Of a stretch of 64,000 nt of DNA, positions 13,401-26,500 are shown one piece after another (within the stretch, counting starts at the first letter, position 1; each line of letters opens with the position of its first letter). Origin of the DNA: Hymenopus coronatus (taxonomy: Eukaryota; Arthropoda; Insecta; Mantodea; Hymenopodidae); assembly GCA_030762935.1 (NCBI GenBank), contig CM060896.1:9595001-9659000 (forward strand), written 5' to 3'. A model generated the notes under the pieces. The model made no database searches, was not told the origin of the DNA, and saw nothing but the letters and a program-made list of their open reading frames with translations. The position numbers and the translations under genes were made by a program.

Positions 13401-15004
13401 ATTCTATCCTGGGCGTGAAAGATCACTTAATTTTACTCAGAGTCCTCTCTATCAGACTTGAGGTTCTTTAACTGCTGTGGTTCTCAGCGTCCCATTCTAT
13501 CCTGGTCGTGAAAGTTTACTTAATTTTGTTCAGAGGCCTCTCTATCAGACTTAAGGTTCTTTAACTGCCGTGGTTCTCAGCGTCCCATTCTATACTGGAC
13601 GTGAAAGATCACTTAATTTTGCTCAGAGGCCTCTCTAACAGACTTGAGGTTCTTTAACCGCTGTAGTTCTCAGCGTCCCATTCTTTACTGGACGTGAAAG
13701 ATCACTTAATTTTGCTCAGAGGCCTCTCTTTCAGACTTGAGGTTCTTTAACTGCTGTGGTCCTCAGCGTCCCATTCTATACTGGACGTGAAAGATCACTT
13801 AATTTTGTTCAGAGGCCTCTCTATCAGACTTGAGGTTCTTTAACTTCTGTGGTTCTCAGCGCCACATTCTTTACTGGACGTAAAAGATCACTTAATTTTG
13901 CTCAGAGGCCTCTCTATCAGACGTGAGGTTCTTTAACTGCTGTGGTTCTCAGAGTCCCACTCTATACTGGGCATGAAAGACCACTAAATTTTGCTCAGAG
14001 GCCTCTCTATCAGGTTTGAGATTCTTTAACTGCTGTGGCTCTCTGCATCCCATTCTGTACTGGGCGTGAAAGACCACTTAATTTTTTTCAGAGGCCTCTC
14101 TATCAGGCTTGAGGGTCCTTAACTGCTGTGGTTCTCAGCGTCCCATTCTATACTCGACGTGAAAGACCACTTAATTTTGTTTAGAAGCCTCTCTATCAGA
14201 CTTGAGGTTCTTTAACTGCTGTGGTTCTCAGCGTCCCATTCTGTACTGGGCGTGAAAGACCACTTAATTTTGCTCAGGGGCCTCTCTATCAGGCTTGAGG
14301 TTCTTTAACTGCTGTGGTTCTCAGCGCCCCATTCTGTACTGGGTGTGAAAGATCATTTAATTTTGCTCAGAGGTCTGTCTAGCAGTCTTGAGGTTCTTTA
14401 ACTGCTGTGGTTCTCAGCGTCCCATTCTGTACTGGGTGTGAAATGTCACTTAATTTTGTTCAGAGGTCTCTCTATCAGGCTTGAGGTTCTTTAACTGTTG
14501 TGGTTCTCAGCATCCCATTCTGTACTGGGGGTTGAAAGACTACTTATATTTGCTCAGAGGTCTCTCTATCAGGCTTGAGGTGCTTTAACTGCTGTGGTTC
14601 TCAGCGTCCCATTCTATCCTGGGCGTGAAAGATCACTTAATTTTACTCAGAGTCCTCTCTATCAGACTTGAGGTTCTTTAACTCCTGTGGTTCTCAGCGT
14701 CCCATTCTATCCTGGTCGTGAAAGTTTACTTAATTTTGTTCAGAGGCCTCTCTATCAGACTTAAGGTTCTTTAACTGCCGTGGTTCTCAGCGTCCCATTC
14801 TATACTGGACGTGAAAGATCACTTAATTTTGCTCAGAGGCCTCTCTATCAGACTTGAGGTTCTTTAACCGCTGTAGTTCTCAGCGTCCCATTCTTTACTG
14901 GACGTGAAAGATCACTTAATTTTGCTCAGAGGCCTCTCTTTCAGACTTGAGGTTCTTTAACTGCTGTGGTCCTCAGCGTCCCATTCTATACTGGACGTGA
15001 AAGA
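7496..15004. repeat. Higher-order block 2 (about 7.5 kb) of the 93-bp satellite
   Basis: The block recurs at 15,005-22,607. The offset is 7509 bp at the left and becomes 7603 bp after an extra monomer near 16,200. Shared private variants include an AGAGTCCTCT monomer, a CGATCAGACTTG monomer and the 61-bp insert. The junction is near 15,005, where the sequence jumps back to the state seen at about 7496. Confidence 0.8.
8048..8108 (+). mobile_element. 61-bp retroposed insert with TSD, copy 2
   Basis: Same insert in the same monomer context as the one at 1934, with the same TGTACTGGGTGT duplication at 8036-8047 and 8109-8120. It was copied by block duplication (offset 6114), not by a new insertion. 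Confidence 0.85.
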
Positions 15005-18000
15005 TCACTTAATTTTACTCAGAGTCCTCTCTATCAGACTTGAGGTTCTTTAACTGCTGTGGTTCTCAGCGTCCCATTCTATCCTGGTCGTGAAAGTTCA
15101 CTTAATTTTGTACAGAGGCCTGTCTATCAGACTTAAGGTTCTTTAACTGCCGTGGTTCTCAGCGTCCCATTCTATACTGGACGTGAAAGATCACTTAATT
15201 TTGCTCAGAGGCCTCTCTATCAGACTTGAGGTTCTTTAACCGCTGTAGTTCTCAGCGTCCCATTCTTTACTGGAAGTGAAAGATCACTTAATTTTGCTCA
15301 GAGGCCTCTCTATCAGACTTGAGGTTCTTTAACTGCTGTGGTCCTCAGCGTCCCATTCTATACTGGCCGTGAAAGATCACTTAATTTTGTTCAGAGGCCT
15401 CTCTATCAGACTTGAGGTTCTTTAACTGCTGTGGCTCTCAGCGTCCCATTCTGTACTGGGTGTGAAATATCACTTAATTTTGCTGAGAGGTCTCTCTATC
15501 AGGCTTGAGGTTCTTTAATTGCTGTGGTTCTCAGCGTCCCATTCTGTACTGGGTGTCCGCCTGCGGTGCCATTAGTAGTTAAAACGGGCGTTAAACACTA
15601 CCAAAAAAAAAATAAAAATGTACTGGGTGTGACAGGTCACTTAATTTTGCTCAGAGGCCTCTCTATCAGGCTTGAGGTTCTTTAACTGTTGTGGTTCTCA
15701 ACATCCCATTCTGTACTGGATGTGAAAGACTACTTAAATTTGCTCAGAGGTCTCTCTATCAGGCTTGAGGTGCTTTAACTGCTGTGGTTCTCAGCGTCCC
15801 ATTTTATACTCGACGTGAAAGACCACTTAATTTTGTTCACAGGCCTCTCTATCAGACTTGAGGTTCTTTAACTGCTGTGGTTTTCAGCGTCCCATTCTAT
15901 ACTGGGTGTGAAAGACCACTTAATTTTGCTCAGAGGCCTTTCTATCAGGTTTGAGATTCTCTACTTGCTGTGGCTCTCAGCATCCCATTCTATACTGGAC
16001 GTGAAAGGTCACTTAATTTTGCTCAGAGGCCTCTCTAACAGACTTGAGGATCTTTAACTGCTGTGGTTCTCAGCGGCCCATTCTATACTGGGCGTGAAAG
16101 ATCACTTAATTTGTTCAGAGACCTCTCTATCAGACTTGAGGTTCTTTAACTGCTCTGGTTCTCAGCGTCCCATTCTATACTGGACGTGAAAGATCGCTTA
16201 ATTTTGTTCAGAGGCCTCTTTATCAGGCTTGAGATTCTTTAGCTATTGTGGTTCTCAGCATCCCATTCTATACTGGACGTGAAAGACCACTAAATTTTGT
16301 TCAGAGGCCTCTCTATCAGGCTTGAGATCCTTTAACTGCTGTGGTTCTCAGCGTCCCATTCCATATTGGGCGTGAAAGACCACTTAATTTTGTTCAGAGA
16401 CTTATCTATCAGACCTGAGGTTCCTTAACTGCTGTGGTTCTCAGCATCCCATTCTATACTGGGCGTGAAAGAGCACTTAATTTTGCTCAGAGGCCTCTCT
16501 ATCAGACTTGAGGTTCTTTAACTGCTGTGTTTCTCAGAGTCCCATTCTATACTGAGCGTGAAAGACCACTTAATTTTACTCAGAGGCCTCTCTATCAGAC
16601 TTGAGGTTCTTTAACTGCTGTGGTTCTCAGCGTCCCATTCTATACTGGGCGTGAAAGATCACTTAATTTTGTTTAGAGGCCTCTCTATCAGACTTGAGTA
16701 TCTTTAACTGCTGTGGTTCTCAGCGTCCCATTCTGTACTGGGTGTGAAAGATCACTTAATTTTACTCAGAGGTCTCTCTATCAGGCTTGAGGTTCTTTAA
16801 CTGCTGTGGCTCTCAGCGTCCCATTCTGTAGTGGGTGTGAAAGATCACTTAATTTTGCTCAGAGGTCTCTCTATCAGGCTTGAGGTACTTTAACTGCCCT
16901 GGTTCTCAGCGTCCCATTCTGTACTGTGTGTGAACGATCACTTAATTTTGCTCAGAGGTCTCTCTATCAGGCTTGAGGTACTTTAACTGCCTTGGTTCTC
17001 AGCGTCCCATTCTGTACTGGGTGTGAACGATCATTTAATTTTCTCAGAGGCCTCTCTATCAGGCTTGAGGTCCTTTAACTGCTGTTGTTCTCAGCGTCCC
17101 ATTCTATACTGGACGTGAAAGATCACTTAATTTTGCTCAGAGGCCTCTCTATCAGACTTGAGGTTCTTTAACTGATGTGGTTCTCAGCGTCCCATTCTAT
17201 ACTGGACGTGAAAGATCACTTAATTTTACTCAGAGGTCCATCTATCAGGCTTGAGGTACTTTAACTGCCTTGGTTCTCAGCGTCCCGTTCTGTACTGGGT
17301 GTGAGCGATTACTTAATTTTGCACAGAGGTCTCTCTATCAGGCTTGAGGTACTTTAACTGCCTTGTTTCTCAGCGTCCCCTTCTGTACTGGGTGTGAACG
17401 ATCATTTAATTTTGCTCAGAGGCCTCTCTATCAGGCTTGAGGTTCTTTAACTGCTATGGTTCTCAGCGTCCCATTCTTTACTGGACGTGAAAGATCACTT
17501 AAATTTGCTCAGAGGCCTCTCGATCAGACTTGAGGTTCTTTAACAGCTGTGGTTCTCAGCATCTCATTCTATACTGGGTGTGAAGGACCACTTAATTTTG
17601 CTCAGAGGCCTCTCTATCAGGCTTGAGATTCTTTAACTGCTGTGGCTCTCAGCATCCCATTCTATACTGGACGTGAAGGATCACTTAATTTTGTTCAGAG
17701 GCCTCTCTAACAGACTTGAGGTTGTTTAACTGCTGTGGTTCTACGAGTCGCATTCTATCCAGGGCGTGAAAGACCACTTAATTTTGTTCAGAGACCTCTC
17801 TATCAGACTTGAGGTTCTTTAACTGCTGTGGTTCTCAGAGTCCCACTCTATACTGGGCGTGAAAGATCACTTAATTTTGTTTAGAGGCCCCTCTATCAGA
17901 CTTGAGGTTCTTTAACTGCTGTGGTTCTCAGCGTCTCATTCTGTACTGGGCGTGAAAGATCACTTAATTTTGCTCAGAGGTCTCTCTATCAGGCTTGAGG

Positions 18001-21000
18001 TTCTTTAACTGCTGTGGTTCTCAGCGTCCCATTCTGTACTGGGTGTGAAAGGTCACTTAATTTTGCTCAGAGGTCTCTCTATCAGGCTTGAGGTTCTTTA
18101 ACTGTTGTGGTTCTCAGCATCCCATTCTGTACTGCGTGTGAAAACTACTTATTTTGCTCAGAGGTCTCTCTATCAGGCTTGAGGTGCTTTAACTGCTGTG
18201 GTTCTCAGTGTTCCATTCTGTACTGGACGTGAAAGATCACTTAATTTTGCTCAGAGGCCTCTCTATCAGACTTGAGGTTCTTTAACTGCTGTGGTTCTCA
18301 GCGTCCCATTCTATCCTGGGCGTGAAAGATCACTTAATTTTGTTCAGAGGCCTTTCTATCAGACTTGAGGTTCTTTAACTGCCGTGGTTCTCAGCGTCCC
18401 ATTCTATACTGGACGTGAAAGATCACTTAATTTTGCTCAGAGGCCTCTCTATCAGACTTGAGGTTCTTTAACTGCTGTGGTTCTCAGTGTCCCATTCTAT
18501 ACTGGACGTGAAAGATCACTTAATTTTGCTCAGAGGCCTCTCTATCAGACTTGAGGTTCTTTAACTGCTGTGGTTCTCAGCGTCCCATTCTATACTGGAC
18601 GCGAAAGATCACTTAATTTTGCTCAGAGGCCTCTCTATCAGACTTGTGTTTCTTCAACTGCTGTGGTTCTCAGTGTCCCATTCTATACTGGGTGTGAAAG
18701 ACCACTTAATTTTGTTCAGAGGCTTCTCTATCAGGCTTGAGGTTCTTTAACTGCTGTGGATCTCAGCGTCCCATTCTTTACTGGACGTGAAAGATCACTT
18801 AATTTTGCTCAGAGGCCTCTCGATCAGACTTGAGGTTCTTTAACAGCTGTGGCTCTCAGCATCCCATTCTATACTGGACGTGAAGGATCACTTAATTTTG
18901 TTCAGAGTCCTCTCTAACAGACTTGAGGTTCTTTAACTGCTGTGGTTCTCAGAGTCCCAGTCTATACTGGGCGTGAAAGACCACTTAATTTTGCTCACAG
19001 GCCTCTCTATCAGACTTGTGGTTCTTTAACTGCTGTGGTTCTCAGAGTCCCACTCTATACTGGGCGTGAAAGATCACTTAATTTTGTTTAGAGGCCTCTC
19101 TATCAGACTTGAGGTTCTTTAACTGCTGTGGTTCTCAGCGTCCCATTCTGTACTGGGCGTGAAAGACCACTTAATTTTGCTCAGAGGCCTCTCTATCAGG
19201 CTTGAGGATCTTTAACTGCTGTGGTTCTCAACGTCCCAATCTGTACTGGGCGTGAAAGATCACTTAATTTTGCTCAGAGGTCTCTCTATCAGGCTTGAGG
19301 TTCTTTAACTGCTGTGGTTCTCAGCGTCCCATTCTGTACTGGGTGTGAAAGGTCACTTAATTTTGCTCAGAGGTCTCTCTATCAGGCTTGAGGTTCTTTA
19401 ACTCTTGTGGTTATCAGCATCCCATTCTGTACTGGGTGTGAAAACTACTTATTTTGCTCAGAGGTCTCTCTATCAGGCTTGAGGTGCTTTAACTGCTGTG
19501 GTTCTCAGTGTTCCATTCTGTACTGGACGTGAAAGATCACTTAATTTTGCTCAGAGGCCTCTCTATCAGACTTGAGGTTCTTTAACTGCTGTGGTTCTCA
19601 GCGCCACATTCTTTACTGGACGTGAAAGATCACTTAATTTTGCTCAGAGGCCTCTCTATCAGACTTGAGTATCTTTAACTGCTGTGGTTCTCAGCGTCCC
19701 ATTCTATCCTGGGCGTGAAAGATCACTTAATTTTGTTCAGAGGCCTTTCTATAAGACTTGAGGTTCTTTAACTGCCGTGGTTCTCAGCGTCCCATTCTAT
19801 ACTGGACGTGAAAGATCACTTAATTTTGCTCAGAGGCCTCTCTATCAGACTGGAGGTTCTTTAACTTCTGTGGTTCTCAGCGCCACATTCTTTACTGGAC
19901 GTGAAAGATCACTTAATTTTGCTCAGAGGCCTCTCTATCAGACTTGAGTATCTTTAACTGCTGTGGTTCTCAGCGTCCCATTCTATACTGGACGTGAAAG
20001 ACCACTTAATTTTGATCAGAGGCCTCTCTATCAGGTTTGAGATTCTTTACTTGCTGTGGCTCTCAGCATCCCATTCTATACTGGACGTGAAAGGTCACTT
20101 AGTTTTGCTCAGAGGCCTCTCTAACAGACTTGAGGTTCTATAACTGCTGTGGTTCTCAGAGTCCCATTCTATACTGTGCGTGAAAGACCACTTGATTTTG
20201 CTCAGAGGCCTCTCTAACAGACTTGAGGTTCTATAACTGCTGTGGTTCTCAGAGTCCCATTCTATACTGGGCGTGAAAGACCACTTAATTTTGCTCAGAG
20301 GCCTCTCTATCAGACTTGAGGTTCTTTAACTGCTGTGGTTCTCAGAGTCCCACTCTATACTGGGCATGAAAGACCACTAAATTTTGCTCAGAGGCCTCTC
20401 TATCAGGTTTGAGATTCTTTAACTGCTGTGGCTCTCTGCATCCCATTCTGTACTGGGCGTGAAAGACCACTTAATTTTTTTCAGAGGCCTCTCTATCAGG
20501 CTTGAGGGTCCTTAACTGCTGTGGTTCTCAGCGTCCCATTCTATACTCGACGTGAAAGACCACTTAATTTTGTTTAGAAGCCTCTCTATCAGACTTGAGG
20601 TTCTTTAACTGCTGTGGTTCTCAGCGTCCCATTCTGTACTGGGCGTGAAAGACCACTTAATTTTGCTCAGGGGCCTCTCTATCAGGCTTGAGGTTCTTTA
20701 ATTGCTGTGGTTCTCAGCGCCCCATTCTGTACTGGGTGTGAAAGATCACTTAATTTTGCTCAGAGGTCTGTCTAGCAGTCTTGAGGTTCTTTAACTGCTG
20801 TGGTTCTCAGCGTCCCATTCTGTACTGGGTGTGAAATGTCACTTAATTTTGTTCAGAGGTCTCTCTATCAGGCTTGAGGTTCTTTAACTGTTGTGGTTCT
20901 CAGCATCCCATTCTGTACTGGGGGTTGAAAGACTACTTATATTTGCTCAGAGGTCTCTCTATCAGGCTTGAGGTGCTTTAACTGCTGTGGTTCTCAGCGT

Positions 21001-22607
21001 CCCATTCTATCCTGGGCGTGAAAGATCACTTAATTTTACTCAGAGTCCTCTCTATCAGACTTGAGGTTCTTTAACTGCTGTGGTTCTCAGCGTCCCATTC
21101 TATCCTGGTCGTAAAAGTTTACTTAATTTTGTTCAGAGGCCTCTCTATCAGACTTAAGGTTCTTTAACTGCCGTGGTTCTCAGCGTCCCATTCTATACTG
21201 GACGTGAAAGATCACTTAATTTTGCTCAGAGGCCTCTCTAACAGACTTGAGGTTCTTTAACCGCTGTAGTTCTCAGCGTCCCATTCTTTACTGGACGTGA
21301 AAGATCACTTAATTTTGCTCAGAGGCCTCTCTTTCAGACTTGAGGTTCTTTAACTGCTGTGGTCCTCAGCGTCCCATTCTATACTGGACGTGAAAGATCA
21401 CTTGATTTTGTTCAGAGGCCTCTCTATCAGACTTGAGGTTCTTTAACTTCTGTGGTTCTCAGCGCCACATTCTTTACTGGACGTGAAAGATCACTTAATT
21501 TTGCTCAGAGGCCTCTCTATCAGACTTGAGGTTCTTTAACTGCTGTGGTTCTCAGAGTCCCACTCTATACTGGGCGTGAAAGACCACTAAATTTTGCTCA
21601 GAGGCCTCTCTATCAGGTTTGAGATTCTTTAACTGCTGTGGCTCTCTGCATCCCATTCTGTACTGGGCGTGAAAGACCACTTAATTTTTTTCAGAGGCCT
21701 CTCTATCAGGCTTGAGGGTCCTTAACTGCTGTGGTTCTCAGCGTCCCATTCTATACTCGACGTGAAAGACCACTTAATTTTGTTTAGAAGCCTCTCTATC
21801 AGACTTGAGGTTCTTTAACTGCTGTGGTTCTCAGCGTCCCATTCTGTACTGGGCGTGAAAGACCACTTAATTTTGCTCAGGGGCCTCTCTATCAGGCTTG
21901 AGGTTCTTTAACTGCTGTGGTTCTCAGCGCCCCATTCTGTACTGGGTGTGAAAGATCACTTAATTTTGCTCAGAGGTCTGTCTAGCAGTCTTGAGGTTCT
22001 TTAACTGCTGTGGTTCTCAGCGTCCCATTCTGTACTGGGTGTGAAATGTCACTTAATTTTGTTCAGAGGTCTCTCTATCAGGCTTGAGGTTCTTTAACTG
22101 TTGTGGTTCTCAGCATCCCATTCTGTACTGGGGGTTGAAAGACTACTTATATTTGCTCAGAGGTCTCTCTATCAGGCTTGAGGTGCTTTAACTGCTGTGG
22201 TTCTCAGCGTCCCATTCTATCCTGGGCGTGAAAGATCACTTAATTTTACTCAGAGTCCTCTCTATCAGACTTGAGGTTCTTTAACTCCTGTGGTTCTCAG
22301 CGTCCCATTCTATCCTGGTCGTGAAAGTTTACTTAATTTTGTTCAGAGGCCTCTCTATCAGACTTAAGGTTCTTTAACTGCCGTGGTTCTCAGCGTCCCA
22401 TTCTATACTGGACGTGAAAGATCACTTAATTTTGCTCAGAGGCCTCTCTATCAGACTTGAGGTTCTTTAACCGCTGTAGTTCTCAGCGTCCCATTCTTTA
22501 CTGGACGTGAAAGATCACTTAATTTTGCTCAGAGGCCTCTCTTTCAGACTTGAGGTTCTTTAACTGCTGTGGTCCTCAGCGTCCCATTCTATACTGGACG
22601 TGAAAGA
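15005..22607. repeat. Higher-order block 3 (about 7.6 kb) of the 93-bp satellite
   Basis: Near-identical copy of 7496-15,004 with one monomer gained near 16,200. It is followed by about 1 kb of different monomers (22,608-23,600) that reappear near 31,430-32,300. Confidence 0.8.
15557..15618 (+). mobile_element. 62-bp retroposed insert with TSD, copy 3
   Basis: Third copy, identical apart from one additional A in the tail, flanked by the same 12-bp duplication. The A-tail length difference is useful for ordering the block duplications. Confidence 0.85.
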
Positions 22608-23599
22608 TCACTTAATTTTGTTCAGAGGCCTCTCTATCAGACTTGAGGTTCTTTAACTGCTGTGGTTCTCAGCATCCCATTCTATACTGGGCGTGAAAGA
22701 TCACTTAATTTTGCTCAGAGGCCTCTCTATCAGACTTGAGGTTCTTTAACTATTGTGGTTCTCAGCATCCCATTCTATACTGGACGTGAAAGACCACTTA
22801 ATGTTGTTCAGAGGCCTCTCTATCAGGCTTGAGATTCTTTAACTGCTGTGGTTCTCAGCGTCCCATTCCATATTGGGCGTGAAAGACCACTTAATTTTGT
22901 TCAGAGGCCTCTCTATCAGACTTGAGGTTCTTTAACTGCTGTGGTTCTCAGCATCCCATTCTATACTGGGCGTGAAAGATCACTTAATTTTGCTCAGAGG
23001 CCTCTGTATCAGACTTGAGGTTCTTTAACTATTGTGGTTCTCAGCATCCCATTCTATACTGGGCGTGAAAGACCACTTAATTTTGTTCAGAGACTTCTCT
23101 ATCAGACCTGAGGTTCCTTAGCAGCTGTGGTTCTCAGCATCCCATTCTATACTGGGCGTGAAAGAGCACTTAATTTTGCTCAGAGGCCTCTCTATCAGAC
23201 TTGAGGTTCTTTAACTGCTGTGGTTCTCAGAGTCCCATTCTATACTGGGCGTGAAAGACAACTTAATTTTGTTCAGAGGTCTCTCTATCAGACTTGAGGT
23301 TCTTTAACTGTTGTGGTTCTCAGCGTCCCATTCTATACTGGGCGTGAAAGATCACTTAATTTGTTCAGAGGCCTCTCTATCAGGCTTGAGGTTCTTTAAC
23401 TGCTGTGGTTCTCAGCATCCCATTCTATACTGGGCGTGAAAGAGCACTTAATTTTGCTCAGAGGCCTCTCTATCAGGCTTGAGGTTCTTTAACTGCTGTG
23501 GTTCTCAGAGTCCCATTCTATACTGGGCGTGAAAGACAACTTAATTTTGCTCAGAGGCCTCTCTATCAGGCTTGAGGTTCTTTAACTGCTGTGGCTCTC

Positions 23600-26500
23600 A
23601 GCGTCCCATTCTGTACTGGGTGTGAAATATCACTTAATTTTGCTGAGAGGTCTCTCTATCAGGCTTGAGGTTCTTTAATTGCTGTGGTTCTCAGCGTCCC
23701 ATTCTGTACTGGGTGTCCGCCTGCGGTGCCATTAGTAGTTAAAACGGGCGTTAAACACTACCAAAAAAAAATAAAAATGTACTGGGTGTGACAGGTCACT
23801 TAATTTTGCTCAGAGGCCTCTCTATCAGGCTTGAGGTTCTTTAACTGTTGTGGTTCTCAACATCCCATTCTGTACTGGTTGTGAAAGACTACTTAAATTT
23901 GCTCAGAGGTCTCTCTATCAGGCTTGAGGTGCTTTAACTGCTGTGGTTCTCAGCGTCCCATTTTATACTCGACGTGAAAGACCACTTAATTTTGTTCACA
24001 GGCCTCTCTATCAGACTTGAGGTTCTTTAACTGCTGTGGTTTTCAGCGTCCCATTCTATACTGGGTGTGAAAGACCACTTAATTTTGCTCAGAGGCCTTT
24101 CTATCAGGTTTGAGATTCTCTACTTGCTGTGGCTCTCAGCATCCCATTCTATACTGGACGTGAAAGGTCACTTAATTTTGCTCAGAGGCCTCTCTAACAG
24201 ACTTGAGGATCTTTAACTGCTGTGGTTCTCAGCGGCCCATTCTATACTGGGCGTGAAAGATCACTTAATTTGTTCAGAGACCTCTCTATCAGACTTGAGG
24301 TTCTTTAACTGCTCTGGTTCTCAGCGTCCCATTCTATACTGGACGTGAAAGATCGCTTAATTTTGTTCAGAGGCCTCTTTATCAGGCTTGAGATTCTTTA
24401 GCTATTGTGGTTCTCAGCATCCCATTCTATACTGGACGTGAAAGACCACTTAATTTTGTTCAGAGGCCTCTCTATCAGGCTTGAGATCCTTTAACTGCTG
24501 TGGTTCTCAGCGTCCCATTCCATATTGGGCGTGAAAGACCACTTAATTTTGTTCAGAGACTTATCTATCAGACCTGAGGTTCCTTAACTGCTGTGGTTCT
24601 CAGCATCCCATTCTATACTGGGCGTGAAAGAGCACTTAATTTTACTCAGAGGCCTCTCTATCAGACTTGAGGTTCTTTAACTGCTGTGGTTCTCAGAGTC
24701 CCATTCTATACTGAGCGTGAAAGACCACTTAATTTTACTCAGAGGCCTCTCTATCAGGCTTGAGGTTCTTTAACTGCTGTGGTTCTCAGCGTCCCATTCT
24801 ATACTGGGCGTGAAAGATCACTTAATTTTGTTTAGAGGCCTCTCTATCAGACTTGAGTATCTTTAACTGCTGTGGTTCTCAGCGTCCCATTCTGTACTGG
24901 GTGTGAAAGATCACTTAATTTTACTCAGAGGTCTCTCTATCAGGCTTGAGGTTCTTTAACTGCTGTGGCTCTCAGCGTCCCTTTCTGTAGTGGGTGTGAA
25001 AGATCACTTAATTTTGCTCAGAGGTCTCTCTATCAGGCTTGAGGTACTTTAACTGCCCTGGTTCTCAGCGTCCCATTCTGTACTGTGTGTGAACGATCAC
25101 TTAAGTTTGCTCAGAGGTCTCTCTATCAGGCTTGAGGTACTTTAACTGCCTTGGTTCTCAGCGTCCCATTCTGTACTGGGTGTGAACGATCATTTAATTT
25201 TCTCAGAGGCCTCTCTATCAGGCTTGAGGTCCTTTAACTGCTGTTGTTCTCAGCGTCCCATTCTATACTGGACGTGAAAGATCACTTAATTTTGCTCAGA
25301 GGCCTCTCTATCAGACTTGAGGTTCTTTAACTGCTGTGGTTCTCAGCGTCCCATTCTATACTGGACGTGAAAGATCACTTAATTTTACTCAGAGGTCCAT
25401 CTATCAGGCTTGAGGTACTTTAACTGCCTTGGTTCTCAGCGTCCCGTTCTGTACTGGGTGTGAGCGATCACTTAATTTTGCACAGAGGTCTCTCTATCAG
25501 GCTTGAGGTACTTTAACTGCCTTGTTTCTCAGCGTCCCCTTCTGTACTGGGTGTGATCGATCATTTAATTTTGCTCAGAGGCCTCTCTATCAGCCTTGAG
25601 GTTCTTTAACTGCTATGGTTCTCAGCGTCCCATTCTTTACTGGACGTGAAAGATCACTTAAATTTGCTCAGAGGCCTCTCGATCAGACTTGAGGTTCTTT
25701 AACAGCTGTGGTTTTCAGCATCTCATTCTATACTGGGCGTGAAAGACCAATTAATTTTGTTCAGAGGCCTCTCTATCAGACTTGAGGCTCTTTAACTGCT
25801 GTGGTTTTCAGCGTCACATTCTATACTGGGTGTGAAGGACCACTTAATTTTGCTCAGAGGCCTCTCTATCAGGCTTGAGATTCTTTAACTGCTGTGGCTC
25901 TCAGCATCCCATTCTATACTGGACGTGAAGGATCACTTAATTTTGTTCAGAGGCCTCTCTAACAGACTTGAGGTTGTTTAACTGCTGTGGTTCTACGAGT
26001 CGCATTCTATCCAGGGCGTGAAAGACCACTTAATTTTCTCAGAGGCCTCTCTATCAGACTTGAGGTTCTTTAACTGCTGTGGTTCTCAGAGTCCCACTCT
26101 ATACTGGGCGTGAAAGATCACTTAATTTTGTTTAAAGGCCCCTCTATCAGACTTGAGGTTCTTTAACTGCTGTGGTTCTCAGCGTCTCATTCTGTACTGG
26201 GCGTGAAAGATCACTTAATTTTGCTCAGAGGTCTCTCTATCAGGCTTGAGGTTCTTTAACTGCTGTGGTTCTCAGCGTCCCATTCTGTACTGGGTGTGAA
26301 AGGTCACTTAATTTTGCTCAGAGGTCTCTCTATCAGGCTTGAGGTTCTTTAACTGTTGTGGTTCTCAGCATCCCATTCTGTACTGCGTGTGAAAACTACT
26401 TATTTTGCTCAGAGGTCTCTCTATCAGGCTTGAGGTGCTTTAACTGCTGTGGTTCTCAGTGTTCCATTCTGTACTGGACGTGAAAGATCACTTAATTTTG

